From assembly GCF_016862575.1 (NCBI RefSeq), contig NZ_BONF01000012.1, positions 124,001 to 188,000 of the forward strand: 64,000 nt of DNA. The letters are read 5' to 3'. Positions 22,608 to 31,155 of the stretch are shown here, piece after piece. The position numbers and the translations under genes are program-made. The notes beneath the pieces were generated by a model that worked only from the letters and a program-made list of their open reading frames with translations, made no database searches and was not told where the DNA came from. Numbering within the stretch: position 1 is the first letter of the stretch; each line of letters opens with the position of its first letter. Source of the stretch: Catellatospora bangladeshensis (GTDB lineage Bacteria; Actinomycetota; Actinomycetes; Mycobacteriales; Micromonosporaceae).

Positions 22608-23405
22608 ATGGCTGCTGAAGAGCTCGTCCGGGGGATCTCCACCCCCTCCCGTACGGTGCTGCGCAACGAGGTCTGGTTGCTGCTGGGGGTCTCGCTCGGG
22701 CACTCCGCCGTGCTGTCGGTGCTGTCGCTGATCGAGAAGCTCACCGCGCCCGGCCCGCTGGACCAGCAGGCGGCCGAGCTGAACACCGCGGTCACCCCCG
22801 ACCGCCCCTGGCTGGACCTCGCGATCCAGCTCACCCGCATCTTCTTCGCCCTGGTCCCGGCCCTGTTCGCGGTGCACCTGCTGAACCGGGGGCCGGGCTG
22901 GGACGGCCGCTTCGGCGCCCGCGGGCTGCTCGGGATCGACGGCACCCGCAAGGGCTTCGACGCCGGTGCGGGCGCGCTGCTGGCCGCCCTGATCGGCATC
23001 CCGGGCCTGGCCCTCTACGTGGGGGCGCGCGAACTCGGTCTCAACGCCACGGTCGTCGCCGAGGGCCTGGGCGGCGTCTGGTGGGCGGTGCCCGTGCTGC
23101 TACTGGCCGCCGTCCAGAACGCGGTGCTGGAGGAGGTCGTCGTGGTCGGCTACCTGATCACACGGCTGCGCCAGCTGTCCTGGCAGGCGCCCGCCGCCAT
23201 CGTCGCCAGCGCGCTGCTGCGCGGCTCGTACCACCTCTACCAGGGCTTCGGGGCGTTCGTCGGCAACGCCGTGATGGGCGTGGTGTTCGCGCTGTTCTTC
23301 CTGCGCTACAAGCGCACCGGGCCGCTGATCGTCGCGCACACCCTGCTCGACGTCGTGGCGTTCGTCGGGTACGCCCTGCTCGCCAAGCACCTGGACTGGA
23401 TCTGA
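22608..23405 (+). CDS. CPBP-family intramembrane metalloprotease
   Basis: The protein is about 265 residues with some eight membrane helices. It has the three CPBP (Rce1-like, PF02517) motifs in order: NAVLEEVVVVGYL with the paired glutamates, LLRGSYHLYQG with the R-x-x-x-H pattern, and VAHTLLDVVAF. Family members cleave C-terminal peptides or process bacteriocins and membrane proteins. Its substrate is unknown. The ATG at 22608 fits the start of the hydrophobic protein; an out-of-frame ATG lies 5 bp earlier. A short GC-rich spacer separates it from the convergent secreted protein gene. Confidence 0.88.
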   Translation: MAAEELVRGISTPSRTVLRNEVWLLLGVSLGHSAVLSVLSLIEKLTAPGPLDQQAAELNTAVTPDRPWLDLAIQLTRIFFALVPALFAVHLLNRGPGWDGRFGARGLLGIDGTRKGFDAGAGALLAALIGIPGLALYVGARELGLNATVVAEGLGGVWWAVPVLLLAAVQNAVLEEVVVVGYLITRLRQLSWQAPAAIVASALLRGSYHLYQGFGAFVGNAVMGVVFALFFLRYKRTGPLIVAHTLLDVVAFVGYALLAKHLDWI

Positions 23406-23463
23406 GACGGCGGGAGGGGGCGGCGTGACGCCACCCCCTCCGTACGGCTTCACCGCGGTGCGA

Positions 23464-25944
23464 TCACCGGGGCTGCGGCCCGCCGCCGCCCGGCAGCACC
23501 GGCTGCGCCGGCATCGTGCCCGGCACCGGCCTGGCCGGCGGTGTGGGCTGCAGCGGCACGTCGATCGCGGCCTTGCTGCCGCAGATCACCATCGTGGTGG
23601 GCGAGGTCACGCAGAAGTTCACCAGCTGGTCCCGGCGACCGACGGTGAGCTTGCCGGTGAACTGGACCGACTGGTAGGTCGGCCACGGACCTTCGTACTC
23701 GATCGTCATCTGCACCGGGCCCAGCACCCGCATCGTGTAGCTGCCGTCCGCCAGCACCTCGCCGACGGCGGTGTAGTCCTTCGTCGTCACGTTGCTGGCG
23801 ATGAGGCGGTCCCCACCCGGCTTGTCGACGGTTTCGGGCAGCGTGATCCTGCCGCTGACCGCCTGGCCCACCTTCAGCTTGTAGTTGTAGGTGGTCGTGG
23901 TGCCCGCCGTGAGCTTCACCGGGATCGCGCTGAAGCGGTCGGGCTTGCCGCCGCTCCACTGCACGGCGTGGCCGGTCGCGCCGAAGACCAGCGGCCAGCT
24001 GTACGGCCCGAAGAAGTTTGAGCTGTACCGGCCGTCCTCGTCGACCTGCACGTCGCCGAAGCCGCCGCCGACGCCCGGGTGCGGAACGTACATGCCGACC
24101 GAGCCCCACTCGACCGGCTGCCCGGTCTCACTGGTCACGGTGCCCTTGAGCAGTGCTCGCTTGTCCATCTTGATCGCGGGACCGGTGGTCCAGCCCTGCG
24201 CGCCGGGGGTGACCGTCACCGCCTGCCGCTGGTCACCCGTGCCGCCGGTGGCGCCGACCCACTGCGCACCGTGCAGGGATTCCTCGTACGGCGCGACGAA
24301 GATCTTGACCGGGCCGGACTCGGGCAGGTAAGTGATGCGGTAGTTGCCGTTCTCGTCGGTGCTGTCACCGCAGCCGTCGGGCAGCACGAACCGGGGCACC
24401 GAGACCGCCATCACGCAGACGCCGCGCACCCCGGCGCCGGTCGCCCGGTCGACGATGGTGCCCGCCAGGGCCCGGATCCGGGTCAGCGGCACCTGCACGG
24501 TGACCGTCTTGCCGGCCTGGACCGTCACGCTGACCTCGCCGTCGATCGAGTCGTACCCGGCGGCGCTGAGCGAGATCGGGTGCGTGCCGATCGGGATGCC
24601 GGTGAGCGTCAGCGAGTCGGTGGCGGCCTGGCCGTAGCCGGTGAACACGGACGCGGTGAAACCCTTGACCGCGGCGCCCGAGGTCAGGTCCTTGGCCGTC
24701 AGCTTGACCGTGCCCGTCGGCAGCAGGCTGTCGTTCACGGTCGTGGTGCCGCCCGCGGTCACCGCGAAGATGTTCGCGGTCTCCTCGGTCAGCTTGCCGG
24801 TCGCCCACTGCTCGAACGCGCCGTCCGGGTCGCGGAAGTCGACCGTGTAGGAGCCCGCGAAGACGTCGTCGATCTCGTAGTAGCCGTCGTCGTCGGCGTT
24901 CGTCCAGGCCGCGCCGTAGCCGCCGGCCGGGCGGGCGATGACCTCCACGCCGGCCGCGCCCTCGGTGCCGACGGTGAACCGGCCCTTGACCGTGCCGGTG
25001 CCCAGGAGCTGGTCGTCGACGTCGGTCACCGCGTTCTCGGCGACGGTCACCGTCTGCGCCGCGGACTCGACCATCGTGTGCGGGTACAGCATGATCGATC
25101 CGCTGGCGAGGCGGAACATGACCCGGTACGGGCCGGGCGGCAGGCCGTCGAGCCGGTAGTCGCCGTTCTCGTCGGTGTACGCGCTGGCGTACACGTACTC
25201 CGGGTGGTCCTCGGTGCTGGCGAAGATGACCTCCAGGCCGTAGCCGACCCGCTGGCCGGCCGCGTCGAGGACGGTGCCGGCGGCCGAGCCGTTCGGCAGC
25301 GCCGTCTCGTTCACGGTGACGGTCTGGTCCGCGGCGACGGCGACGGCCTGCGCGTCGGTGAAGTCCCGCGCACCCGGCACGTACTGCCGGGAGCTGCCGA
25401 TCGTGAAGGAGACGACGTGCGTGCCCACGGGCACGACCATGCTGTAGTAGCCCTGCGCGTCGGTGGACGCCGAGCCGCCGGTCGGCTCCTCGGTCTCCGG
25501 GTCGTGCGTGGCGATCATGGCGTTGGCCATGCCGCCGCCGGAGCTGTTCACCAGCCGTCCGGCGATCGTGCCGATGGGCACCAGCGCGTCGTTGACCACG
25601 GTGTTCACGCCGGTGGAGACCGCGTGCATCGCCGCGTCGAAGTAGCTGATGGTGGCCGGTGCGTACTGCGTGGGGTGGCCCTGCGCGCTGACCTGGACCC
25701 GATACAGGTCGGGCTGGAGGTCGGCGATCTGGTAGTTGCCGTTGGCGTCGGTGGTGGCGTAGCCGCTCGCGCCGGATTCGGCGAAGGCGTACACGAACAC
25801 GTCCGCGACCGGCTGGTTCTTGTAGGTGATCTTGCCCGAGATCGTGCCGGTGTCGGCTGCATGTGCGGGCGTGGTCATGCCCAGAGTTGTGACGACCACG
25901 GCCAGCAGCATCAGCCCGACCCGGCGCAGAGGTGATCTGCGCAT
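23464..25944 (-). CDS. Secreted multi-domain carboxypeptidase-regulatory-like (CNA-B/Ig-like) repeat protein
   Basis: The 826-residue protein has a Sec signal peptide (MRRSPLRRVGLMLLAVVV to THAHA-type site AHAAD). Its body is built of about eight beta-sandwich modules of the CarboxypepD_reg/SdrD-B type, each with a G-T-I/V-x-G-x start, YxVxF-type ends and Asp-Gly-Tyr turns (DANGNYQIADLQPDLYRVQV, DDDGYYEIDDVFAGSY). The C-terminal module has two Cys and ends in a Pro/Gly-rich tail without an LPxTG motif or anchor. It is probably released or held by other surface molecules. A paralogue of 682 residues lies at 45773. Its exact role is unknown. Confidence 0.8.
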   Translation of the reverse strand: MRRSPLRRVGLMLLAVVVTTLGMTTPAHAADTGTISGKITYKNQPVADVFVYAFAESGASGYATTDANGNYQIADLQPDLYRVQVSAQGHPTQYAPATISYFDAAMHAVSTGVNTVVNDALVPIGTIAGRLVNSSGGGMANAMIATHDPETEEPTGGSASTDAQGYYSMVVPVGTHVVSFTIGSSRQYVPGARDFTDAQAVAVAADQTVTVNETALPNGSAAGTVLDAAGQRVGYGLEVIFASTEDHPEYVYASAYTDENGDYRLDGLPPGPYRVMFRLASGSIMLYPHTMVESAAQTVTVAENAVTDVDDQLLGTGTVKGRFTVGTEGAAGVEVIARPAGGYGAAWTNADDDGYYEIDDVFAGSYTVDFRDPDGAFEQWATGKLTEETANIFAVTAGGTTTVNDSLLPTGTVKLTAKDLTSGAAVKGFTASVFTGYGQAATDSLTLTGIPIGTHPISLSAAGYDSIDGEVSVTVQAGKTVTVQVPLTRIRALAGTIVDRATGAGVRGVCVMAVSVPRFVLPDGCGDSTDENGNYRITYLPESGPVKIFVAPYEESLHGAQWVGATGGTGDQRQAVTVTPGAQGWTTGPAIKMDKRALLKGTVTSETGQPVEWGSVGMYVPHPGVGGGFGDVQVDEDGRYSSNFFGPYSWPLVFGATGHAVQWSGGKPDRFSAIPVKLTAGTTTTYNYKLKVGQAVSGRITLPETVDKPGGDRLIASNVTTKDYTAVGEVLADGSYTMRVLGPVQMTIEYEGPWPTYQSVQFTGKLTVGRRDQLVNFCVTSPTTMVICGSKAAIDVPLQPTPPARPVPGTMPAQPVLPGGGGPQPR

Positions 25945-26250
25945 GTTTCCTCAAGGGTGGGAAGGGATGTGCGCTTGGACCGGGGTTAAGAGGCCCCGTT
26001 CGGATGCACGATAGTGGATCGAGGCAACGTGACGTGAGGTACTTTCGGGCGGTCTCGTGTCGCGGCTGCGCCGTCGGGCGGACCATGCCGAGATGTCCGG
26101 TGCCCGGGCCGCCGCCCGGTTGTGGGCGGTGCGTGGCGCAGGCCACATCGCGAGCCAGGGAGCGCGACACGGTATCCGCTTTGCTCTCTCCCGTGGGGGC
26201 ACGGTATTCTTCTGCGTCGGTGGTCATCAGGGCAGCCTGGGGACCACCAT
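25945..26250. other. 306-bp intergenic region before the tRNA pair
   Basis: It holds the promoter region of the minus-strand secreted protein and the upstream region of tRNA-Ser(GCT). I see no gene, hairpin or repeat in it that stands out. Confidence 0.4.
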
Positions 26251-26341
26251 GGAGGCTTCGCCTAGTTCGGTCTATGGCGCCGCACTGCTAATGCGGTTGG
26301 GGTCTTAAAGCCCCTCCCGGGTTCGAATCCCGGAGCCTCCG
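26251..26341 (+). tRNA. tRNA-Ser(GCT)
   Basis: A 91-nt class II tRNA with acceptor GGAGGCT/AGCCTCC, anticodon loop CTGCTAA (GCT), long variable arm and T-loop GGTTCGAATCC; discriminator G, no encoded CCA. It decodes AGC/AGU. Confidence 0.95.
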
Positions 26342-26397
26342 CGCAGGACCACCTGAGCGGTCGGGAAACCGGCCGTGTATGCTGATCCAGCACGCAA

Positions 26398-26470
26398 GCG
26401 CCCGTAGCTCAACGGATAGAGCATCTGACTACGGATCAGAAGGTTAGGGGTTCGAGTCCCTTCGGGCGCA
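26398..26470 (+). tRNA. tRNA-Arg(ACG)
   Basis: A 73-nt cloverleaf with acceptor GCGCCCG/CGGGCGC, anticodon loop CTACGGA (ACG, presumably edited to ICG) and T-loop GGTTCGAGTCC; discriminator A, CCA not encoded. It lies 56 bp after tRNA-Ser(GCT). Confidence 0.95.
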
Positions 26471-26476
26471 CATAGG

Positions 26477-26502
26477 CCCCCCTGAACAGCAGTTCAGGGG
26501 GG
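26477..26502 (+). terminator. Intrinsic terminator of the tRNA pair
   Basis: CCCCCCTGAAC-AGCA-GTTCAGGGGGG followed by CGTTTTC, starting 7 bp after tRNA-Arg. Confidence 0.9.
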
Positions 26503-26603
26503 CGTTTTCATGTCCCGGGCAGATGCCTGCGGTGAGCTCGCGTACGCGCCATCGCGCCCGCACCGCCGGAGGGCAGCGCGGGCGTGGCGTGACGAGGAGC
26601 AGG

Positions 26604-26828
26604 TCAGTCCTGGCGGTTCGGGTCTTTGACGAAGACCCCGTCCCCCTGCCGTCCCTCGATCAGCCCCTCGGCCTTGAGCACCAGCATGGCGCCGCGGACC
26701 GAGCCGTAGCTGATCTGGTACTCCTCGCGGATCTGGCTGATGGAGGGCAGTTTGTCGCCCGGCTTCAGCTCTCCCGAGCGGATCTTGTCGCGGATGGCGT
26801 TGGCCAGCCGCTCGTACTTTGCGGTCAT
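26604..26828 (-). CDS. Small GntR-family regulator (winged helix only)
   Basis: The 74-residue protein is a lone GntR winged helix-turn-helix: KYERLANAIRDKIRSGELKP, GDKLPSISQIREEYQISYGS, then the wing GLIEGRQGDGVFV. No effector domain follows, a form common in Actinobacteria where many copies occur near conjugative or regulatory genes. I preferred the ATG at 26828 because GGGAG lies 5 bp before it; an ATG at 26840 gives four more residues. It probably regulates its own promoter. Its targets are unknown. Confidence 0.85.
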   Translation of the reverse strand: MTAKYERLANAIRDKIRSGELKPGDKLPSISQIREEYQISYGSVRGAMLVLKAEGLIEGRQGDGVFVKDPNRQD

Positions 26829-27416
26829 ACCATCTCCCATGGCTCGCCCCAGTAGTAGATCACCGTCACTTGTCCGGAATCAACTCACCGGGCGAGATAC
26901 CTAGACATAGTCAACTAGCTCGTTTATGGTGATGACGGTCTCTTTCCCATGGCTCGCACCCCACGGGACGGAGACCGAGGGTGTGCCGGCTGCTGCGAGG
27001 GACGCGTAGACGGTGTGCCGGGCGCGGTGGCCGCTCCTACCTGTGTGCCGTGAGCCGCCGCGCCCATCCAGCGCATACGCAGGAGATCCGTATGGCGTCC
27101 CGGCCCGGCCGTTCGGCCTACGGGGCACGGTCTCGTTACCAAACCGTTACTGATCGGTAAACCTCCACCGTCGGTGACCGACGCCATACCCAAAGCGGGC
27201 AATCGACCCGATCTCCGACCCGAGCGATCACGCAACGTGATGATCGCCGGAAATGCAGACCACCCACTGTTACTGGCCAGTAGCTTGCCTCTTGTGGTCC
27301 GCGTCATAAGGGTGAAACATCTTGCCCACCCCCGGGCGCGGTGCATCCTGCGCGCGGCGAAGACAGACCCCGCAGGCGGTGCGCCGCGGGTTGAACCCCA
27401 TCGCGAGGAGGTCCCT
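26829..27416. other. 588-bp intergenic region upstream of the DUF6230 gene
   Basis: I found no gene here. It contains CCATGGCTCGC twice (near 26838 and 26949) and GTTACC...GGTAAAC half-sites around 27138-27164. It also holds the 12-bp palindrome listed separately and a strong GAGGAGG ribosome site at the end. The region probably carries the regulated promoter of the DUF6230-DUF6114 pair. Confidence 0.45.
27271..27282. promoter_or_regulatory. TACTGGCCAGTA palindrome
   Basis: A perfect 12-bp palindrome, 134 bp upstream of the DUF6230 start. TACT-N4-AGTA sites of this kind are typical for TetR-family repressors; which one is unknown. Confidence 0.5.
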
Positions 27417-28055
27417 GTGAAGGACTCGCAAGGCAATCTGGTACTGGGGCGTACCAGATGGCGGCGCTTCGCCGCCCTGGTGATCCCGGCGACCATCGCC
27501 GTGACCGGCCTGATGGCCGGCGTGGCCAACGGCGCGGTGTCGGTCACCTTCCACGTCTCCGGGCAGACCGCGAAGATCTCGGCCGACAAGCTCGACGGCA
27601 AGGGCTTCGCCCAGTACGGCGGCGTGCTGATGGAGAAGAACGGCACCCCGCACGTCGTGGCGATGTCGGCCATCAAGAGCGCCGAGCTGGAGAACCTGTG
27701 CCAGTCGGTGACCACCCCGATCCCGGGCCTGGGCAACTTCACCCTCTACATCCGGGCGGGCCGTTCCGAGGGCGCGCCGGTGACGGCGTCCAACCTGCTC
27801 ATCGGCATGGACAAGCTCGGCGGTGACGCGACCTTCACCAACATCGACATCGGTGTGGACGCGTCGGAGCTGACCAAGGGCGGCCCGAACCACGGCGACG
27901 CCGGCCTGTTCGGCCAGGAGGCCGACCGTGCCGTCATCACCGATCTCAAGCAGATCGCCCGCAGCACGCAGGCCGGCACGTTCGCGCTGACCGGGCTGTC
28001 GCTGTCCATCGCCCAGGACAGCACCGGCTGTTTCCCGAACTCCGCCATCAACTGA
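27417..28055 (+). CDS. DUF6230 family membrane-anchored protein
   Basis: The 212-residue protein begins with a positively charged stretch (GRTRWRRFAAL) and one hydrophobic segment (about 19-41) that may be a signal anchor or signal peptide. The remaining beta-rich domain (SVTFHVSGQTAKISADKLDG, NLCQSVTTPIPGLGNFTLYI, IDIGVDASELTKG) matches the actinobacterial DUF6230 family. Older annotations called such proteins cholesterol esterases without catalytic evidence; no GxSxG motif is present here. The GTG at 27417 has GAGGAGG upstream. It is the first gene of a conserved pair with the DUF6114 gene 64 bp downstream. Confidence 0.85.
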   Translation: MKDSQGNLVLGRTRWRRFAALVIPATIAVTGLMAGVANGAVSVTFHVSGQTAKISADKLDGKGFAQYGGVLMEKNGTPHVVAMSAIKSAELENLCQSVTTPIPGLGNFTLYIRAGRSEGAPVTASNLLIGMDKLGGDATFTNIDIGVDASELTKGGPNHGDAGLFGQEADRAVITDLKQIARSTQAGTFALTGLSLSIAQDSTGCFPNSAIN

Positions 28056-28119
28056 GCGCCCCGGCTGGAGGCGCGCCGCTCCCGGTGCGCCTCCGGCCCG
28101 CTGAATCCTTGGAGGCACC

Positions 28120-29457
28120 GTGATCCTGAGGCAGCTGTCTCGCACCTGGTGGGGACGCCGCCGCCCGTTCTGGGGTGGTCTGCTGACCATCCTCGCCGGT
28201 GTGGAGATCATCGCCACGACCAAGATGACCCTGCACGGGGCCACCATCAGCGTGGGTCTCACCGGTTTCCAGTCCCTGCTCATCCCGTTCGTGCTGGTGG
28301 TGTGCGGCCTGCTGGCCTGGTTCACCCCGGCCCAGCGGATGTTCTACGGCCTGGTCGCGGTGTTCGTGGCGATCTACTCGCTGATCGCCGTGAACCTCGG
28401 CGGCTGGTTCGTGGGCACGCTGCTCGGCATCATCGGCGGCGGCCTGATCTTCGCCTGGAACCCGGTGGAGCCGGCCGGCGACGGGGCGGAGCCCGGCGAG
28501 CCCGAGTCCGGTGACGACGGGGATCAGCAGGCCGACATGGACGGCCTGCTGGACGGCCCGATGACGGACACCCCGCCGCCCGCGGTCAACCCGCTGCGCG
28601 ACGGCGTGCCCGGCCCGCGGCAGCCGTCCGGCGAGGAGACCGTCGCGGACGAGCGGCGCAACGGACCCCGCCACGCCGCCATGGTGATCACCGTGGCGAC
28701 GCTGGCGACCACCGCGCTCGGCCTGCTCGTCACGCAGCAGCCCGCCAGCGCGGCCGACTGCAAGCCGGCCGCCACGTCGGACCACCCGGTGCAGGACTTC
28801 CTCAACGGCGTCGTCGACACCATCGGCGGCCTGCTGGGCGGCGGTGACACCGCGTCGCCCAGCCCGTCCCCGTCGCCGGAGCCCTGCCCGACGCAGGAGC
28901 CCAGCCCGGAGCCGACGGGCGGGCCGAAGCCGACGGCCAAGCCCAAGCCCACGCTCAGCCGGCCGGTCCCCTCCGTGAAGCCCGGCCGGCCGACCGAGAA
29001 GCCGGTGAAGACCCTGCGGGCGGCCCGGAACCAGAAGGAGGTCGCCGCGTGCCCCTCCCGGATGACCGGCAGCCGGGTGTCGATGGAGGGGCTGACCTTC
29101 GACGGCATCGTGGAGCTGCCGACCAAGCAGGGCACCATCCGGACCCTGCGGTTCTCCATGACCAAGTCGGTCACCCGCGACTTCAAGCTCGTGCCGTGCG
29201 CCGTGAACGGGTGGACCACCGAGATCACGACGCCGGCCCTGACCGTGGCGGACCGTGACGACACGCGGGTGTTCTTCTACACCAGCCGTTTCCGGGGCAA
29301 CGCCCTCGGTGTGCTGCCGGTGGACTACACGCCCGACGAGCCGCCGCTGCTCACCCCGCCCCTGGTCTTCTTCACCGACCCGGTCATCGACCTGGTGTAC
29401 GTCGACGCGCCGTCGCTGACCGCGCCCGACATGCTGGTCAAGACGATCAAGGCCTGA
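28120..29457 (+). CDS. DUF6114 membrane protein with long surface extension
   Basis: The protein is 445 residues. The N-terminal part (about 1-110) has four membrane helices typical of DUF6114 (GGLLTILAGVEIIATTKM, GFQSLLIPFVLVVCGLLAWF). An acidic linker leads to another hydrophobic segment (AAMVITVATLATTALGLLV), then a Pro/Ser/Lys-rich spacer (PSPSPSPEPCPTQEPSPEP). A C-terminal beta domain of about 140 residues starts after KEVAACPSRM. DUF6114 proteins normally follow DUF6230; most are shorter, so the extension is notable. SD GGAGG lies 4 bp before the GTG. It is probably a surface or cell-envelope component. Function is unknown. Confidence 0.8.
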   Translation: MILRQLSRTWWGRRRPFWGGLLTILAGVEIIATTKMTLHGATISVGLTGFQSLLIPFVLVVCGLLAWFTPAQRMFYGLVAVFVAIYSLIAVNLGGWFVGTLLGIIGGGLIFAWNPVEPAGDGAEPGEPESGDDGDQQADMDGLLDGPMTDTPPPAVNPLRDGVPGPRQPSGEETVADERRNGPRHAAMVITVATLATTALGLLVTQQPASAADCKPAATSDHPVQDFLNGVVDTIGGLLGGGDTASPSPSPSPEPCPTQEPSPEPTGGPKPTAKPKPTLSRPVPSVKPGRPTEKPVKTLRAARNQKEVAACPSRMTGSRVSMEGLTFDGIVELPTKQGTIRTLRFSMTKSVTRDFKLVPCAVNGWTTEITTPALTVADRDDTRVFFYTSRFRGNALGVLPVDYTPDEPPLLTPPLVFFTDPVIDLVYVDAPSLTAPDMLVKTIKA

Positions 29458-29472
29458 TCAGGCACGAAACGA

Positions 29473-29512
29473 GGAGGCCCCCCGGCCGCGGATTCGCGGG
29501 CGGGGGGCCTCC
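29473..29512. terminator. Bidirectional terminator
   Basis: GGAGGCCCCCCG / CGGGGGGCCTCC, a 12-bp stem with a nested GCCGCG-GATT-CGCGGGC inner hairpin, between the convergent DUF6114 gene and deoD. Confidence 0.85.
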
Positions 29513-29528
29513 GGTGTCTGGTACGCCG

Positions 29529-30239
29529 TCAGGACGCGACGACCGTGTCCAGGGCGATCTCGACCATCTGGGAGAAGGTCTGCTCCCGCTCCTGGGCCGT
29601 GGTGGCCTCGCCCCGCTTGATGTGGTCGCTGACGGTGAGCAGGGTCAGCGCCCGCGCGTCGTAGCGGGCCGCGATCGTGTACAGCGCCGCCGACTCCATC
29701 TCCACCGCGAGCACGCCGTAGTCGGCGAGCGTGTCGTAGAGGTCGGGGCGGTCGGTGTAGAAGGCGTCCGCGGCCAGGATCGGGCCCACGCGCATGCTGA
29801 TGCCGCGCTGCCGCGCCACGTCGACCGCCGTGCGCAGCAGCTCGAAGTTCGCCACCGGGGCGTAGTCGATGAGACCGTCGAACCGCATCCGGTTCATGTT
29901 CGAGTCGGTGCTGGAGCCGATGGCGGCCACCACGTCGCGCAGGTTGAGCGAGTCGGCGAGCGCCCCGCACGAACCGACCCGGATCAGGGTCTTCACGCCG
30001 TACTCGTTGATCAGCTCGTGGGCGTAGATGGACGCCGAGGGCATGCCCATGCCCGAACCCTGCACGGAGACCCGGGTGCCCTGGTAGGTGCCGGTGAAAC
30101 CGAACATGTTGCGCACCGTCGAGTAGCACTTGGCGTCCTCGAGGTAGGTCTCCGCGATCCATTTCGCCCGCAGCGGGTCGCCCGGCATGAGGACCCGGTC
30201 CGCGATCTCTCCGGGCTTGGCGCCGATGTGCGTACTCAT
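29529..30239 (-). CDS. deoD: Purine-nucleoside phosphorylase DeoD
   Basis: The 236-residue protein is a full-length hexameric-type PNP. It has the N-terminal [25 protein letters not shown] with the phosphate-binding GDP and R, the inner motif VGSCGALAD, the nucleoside site VEMESAALY, and the catalytic SDHI near the C-terminus. It cleaves purine (deoxy)ribonucleosides with phosphate to give the base and (deoxy)ribose-1-phosphate in salvage. It is a single gene on the minus strand, followed by a terminator and preceded by the hypothetical membrane protein gene. Confidence 0.95.
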   Translation of the reverse strand: MSTHIGAKPGEIADRVLMPGDPLRAKWIAETYLEDAKCYSTVRNMFGFTGTYQGTRVSVQGSGMGMPSASIYAHELINEYGVKTLIRVGSCGALADSLNLRDVVAAIGSSTDSNMNRMRFDGLIDYAPVANFELLRTAVDVARQRGISMRVGPILAADAFYTDRPDLYDTLADYGVLAVEMESAALYTIAARYDARALTLLTVSDHIKRGEATTAQEREQTFSQMVEIALDTVVAS

Positions 30240-30305
30240 GCGCCGATCATCCCACGGGGCCGGCGGAGGCGGTCACCAGATCACCGGCGCTGTACGCGGC
30301 CTCGC

Positions 30306-30920
30306 TCAAGACTCGACCTCGACCTCGGCGCGCAGCGTGCCGAACTCGGCCCGAGCCTCCTCCAGGGAGGCGCCGTACCAGGTGAGCGTGCCGATGCTGT
30401 AACGGTCGGCCCAGCCGCACACGATCGTGGCGTCGTGCCCGGCGCGCACGGTGCCGCACGCCGTCACGCCGCCGAGCGGGCCCGCGGGCACCTCGGTCAC
30501 GTCGAACACGGGGATCTCCGCGGTGCGCAGGTCGAAGAAGAGGTACTCCACCTCGCCCGGTCCCCAGTGGCCGAAATCGCCGCCGACCACGTGCAGCATC
30601 ACCTCGGCCTGGCCGGAGCCGTACACGGCGGCGAGATCGGCGTAGGTGCCGTAGTCGGGCTGGCCCCGCATCGCACGAGTGATGAGCTCCTCCGCTCCGC
30701 TCAGCCGGGGCCGCCCGCCCAGCGTGTCCGGGGCCGTCACCGTCCGGTCCTGCGGCGGGAGCACCTGCCGGCCGACGTCGGCCAGGACGGAAAGCAGCAG
30801 CGAGAACGCGACGACGGTCGCGGCCCCACCGATGCTCAGCAGCCCGCCGAGCACGACGAGCAGGATCTGGTGCGGGCGCATCCGGGGGAGACGACTCGGG
30901 GCAGGGTCGGGCAGGACCAC
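30306..30920 (-). CDS. Hypothetical single-pass membrane protein
   Basis: The 204-residue protein has a short Pro/Arg-rich N-terminus, one membrane helix (about 19-48, ILLVVLGGLLSIGGAATVVAF) and an extracytoplasmic domain of about 150 residues with two Cys (TACGTVR, IVCGWAD) that could form a disulfide. No known fold is recognised. The GTG at 30920 has GAGGAAG at 5 bp, which decides the start. Its end lies 66 bp upstream of the deoD start, so the two could be cotranscribed. Confidence 0.7.
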   Translation of the reverse strand: MVLPDPAPSRLPRMRPHQILLVVLGGLLSIGGAATVVAFSLLLSVLADVGRQVLPPQDRTVTAPDTLGGRPRLSGAEELITRAMRGQPDYGTYADLAAVYGSGQAEVMLHVVGGDFGHWGPGEVEYLFFDLRTAEIPVFDVTEVPAGPLGGVTACGTVRAGHDATIVCGWADRYSIGTLTWYGASLEEARAEFGTLRAEVEVES

Positions 30921-31001
30921 GGCACTTCCTCAGGTTGAAGGTGACGCGCATCCTAGGCACAGGTGAGGCGACCGTGTGTCCGCACGGTCACGGCTGGACG
31001 A

Positions 31002-31039
31002 AGAACGCCCGGCAATCCTGAGGGACTGCCGGGCGTTCT
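31002..31039 (-). terminator. Terminator of tRNA-Ser(CGA)
   Basis: AGAACGCCCGGCA / TGCCGGGCGTTCT, a perfect 13-bp stem just downstream of the minus-strand tRNA, followed on that strand by TCG. Confidence 0.8.
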
Positions 31040-31046
31040 GTCTTGG

Positions 31047-31133
31047 CGGTGGCGGCGGGATTTGAACCCGCGGAGGGCGTAAACCCTCACACGCTTTCGA
31101 GGCGTGCTCCTTAGGCCACTCGGACACACCACC
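31047..31133 (-). tRNA. tRNA-Ser(CGA)
   Basis: An 87-nt class II tRNA with acceptor GGTGGTG/CGCCACC (one G-T pair), anticodon loop CTCGAAA (CGA), a long variable arm and T-loop GGTTCAAATCC; discriminator G. It decodes UCG. Confidence 0.95.
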
Positions 31134-31155
31134 GCCGCAGACTCTACACGAGGGT

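Noticed and set aside
24079-25935. 618-codon plus-strand frame opposite the 826-residue secreted protein
   Set aside because: Arg/Asp/Val/Gly-rich translation with no domain; the minus-strand protein has a signal peptide and regular repeats.
26901-27128. 75-codon minus-strand frame in the region before DUF6230
   Set aside because: No ribosome site, poor coding pattern and no recognisable sequence; the region looks regulatory.
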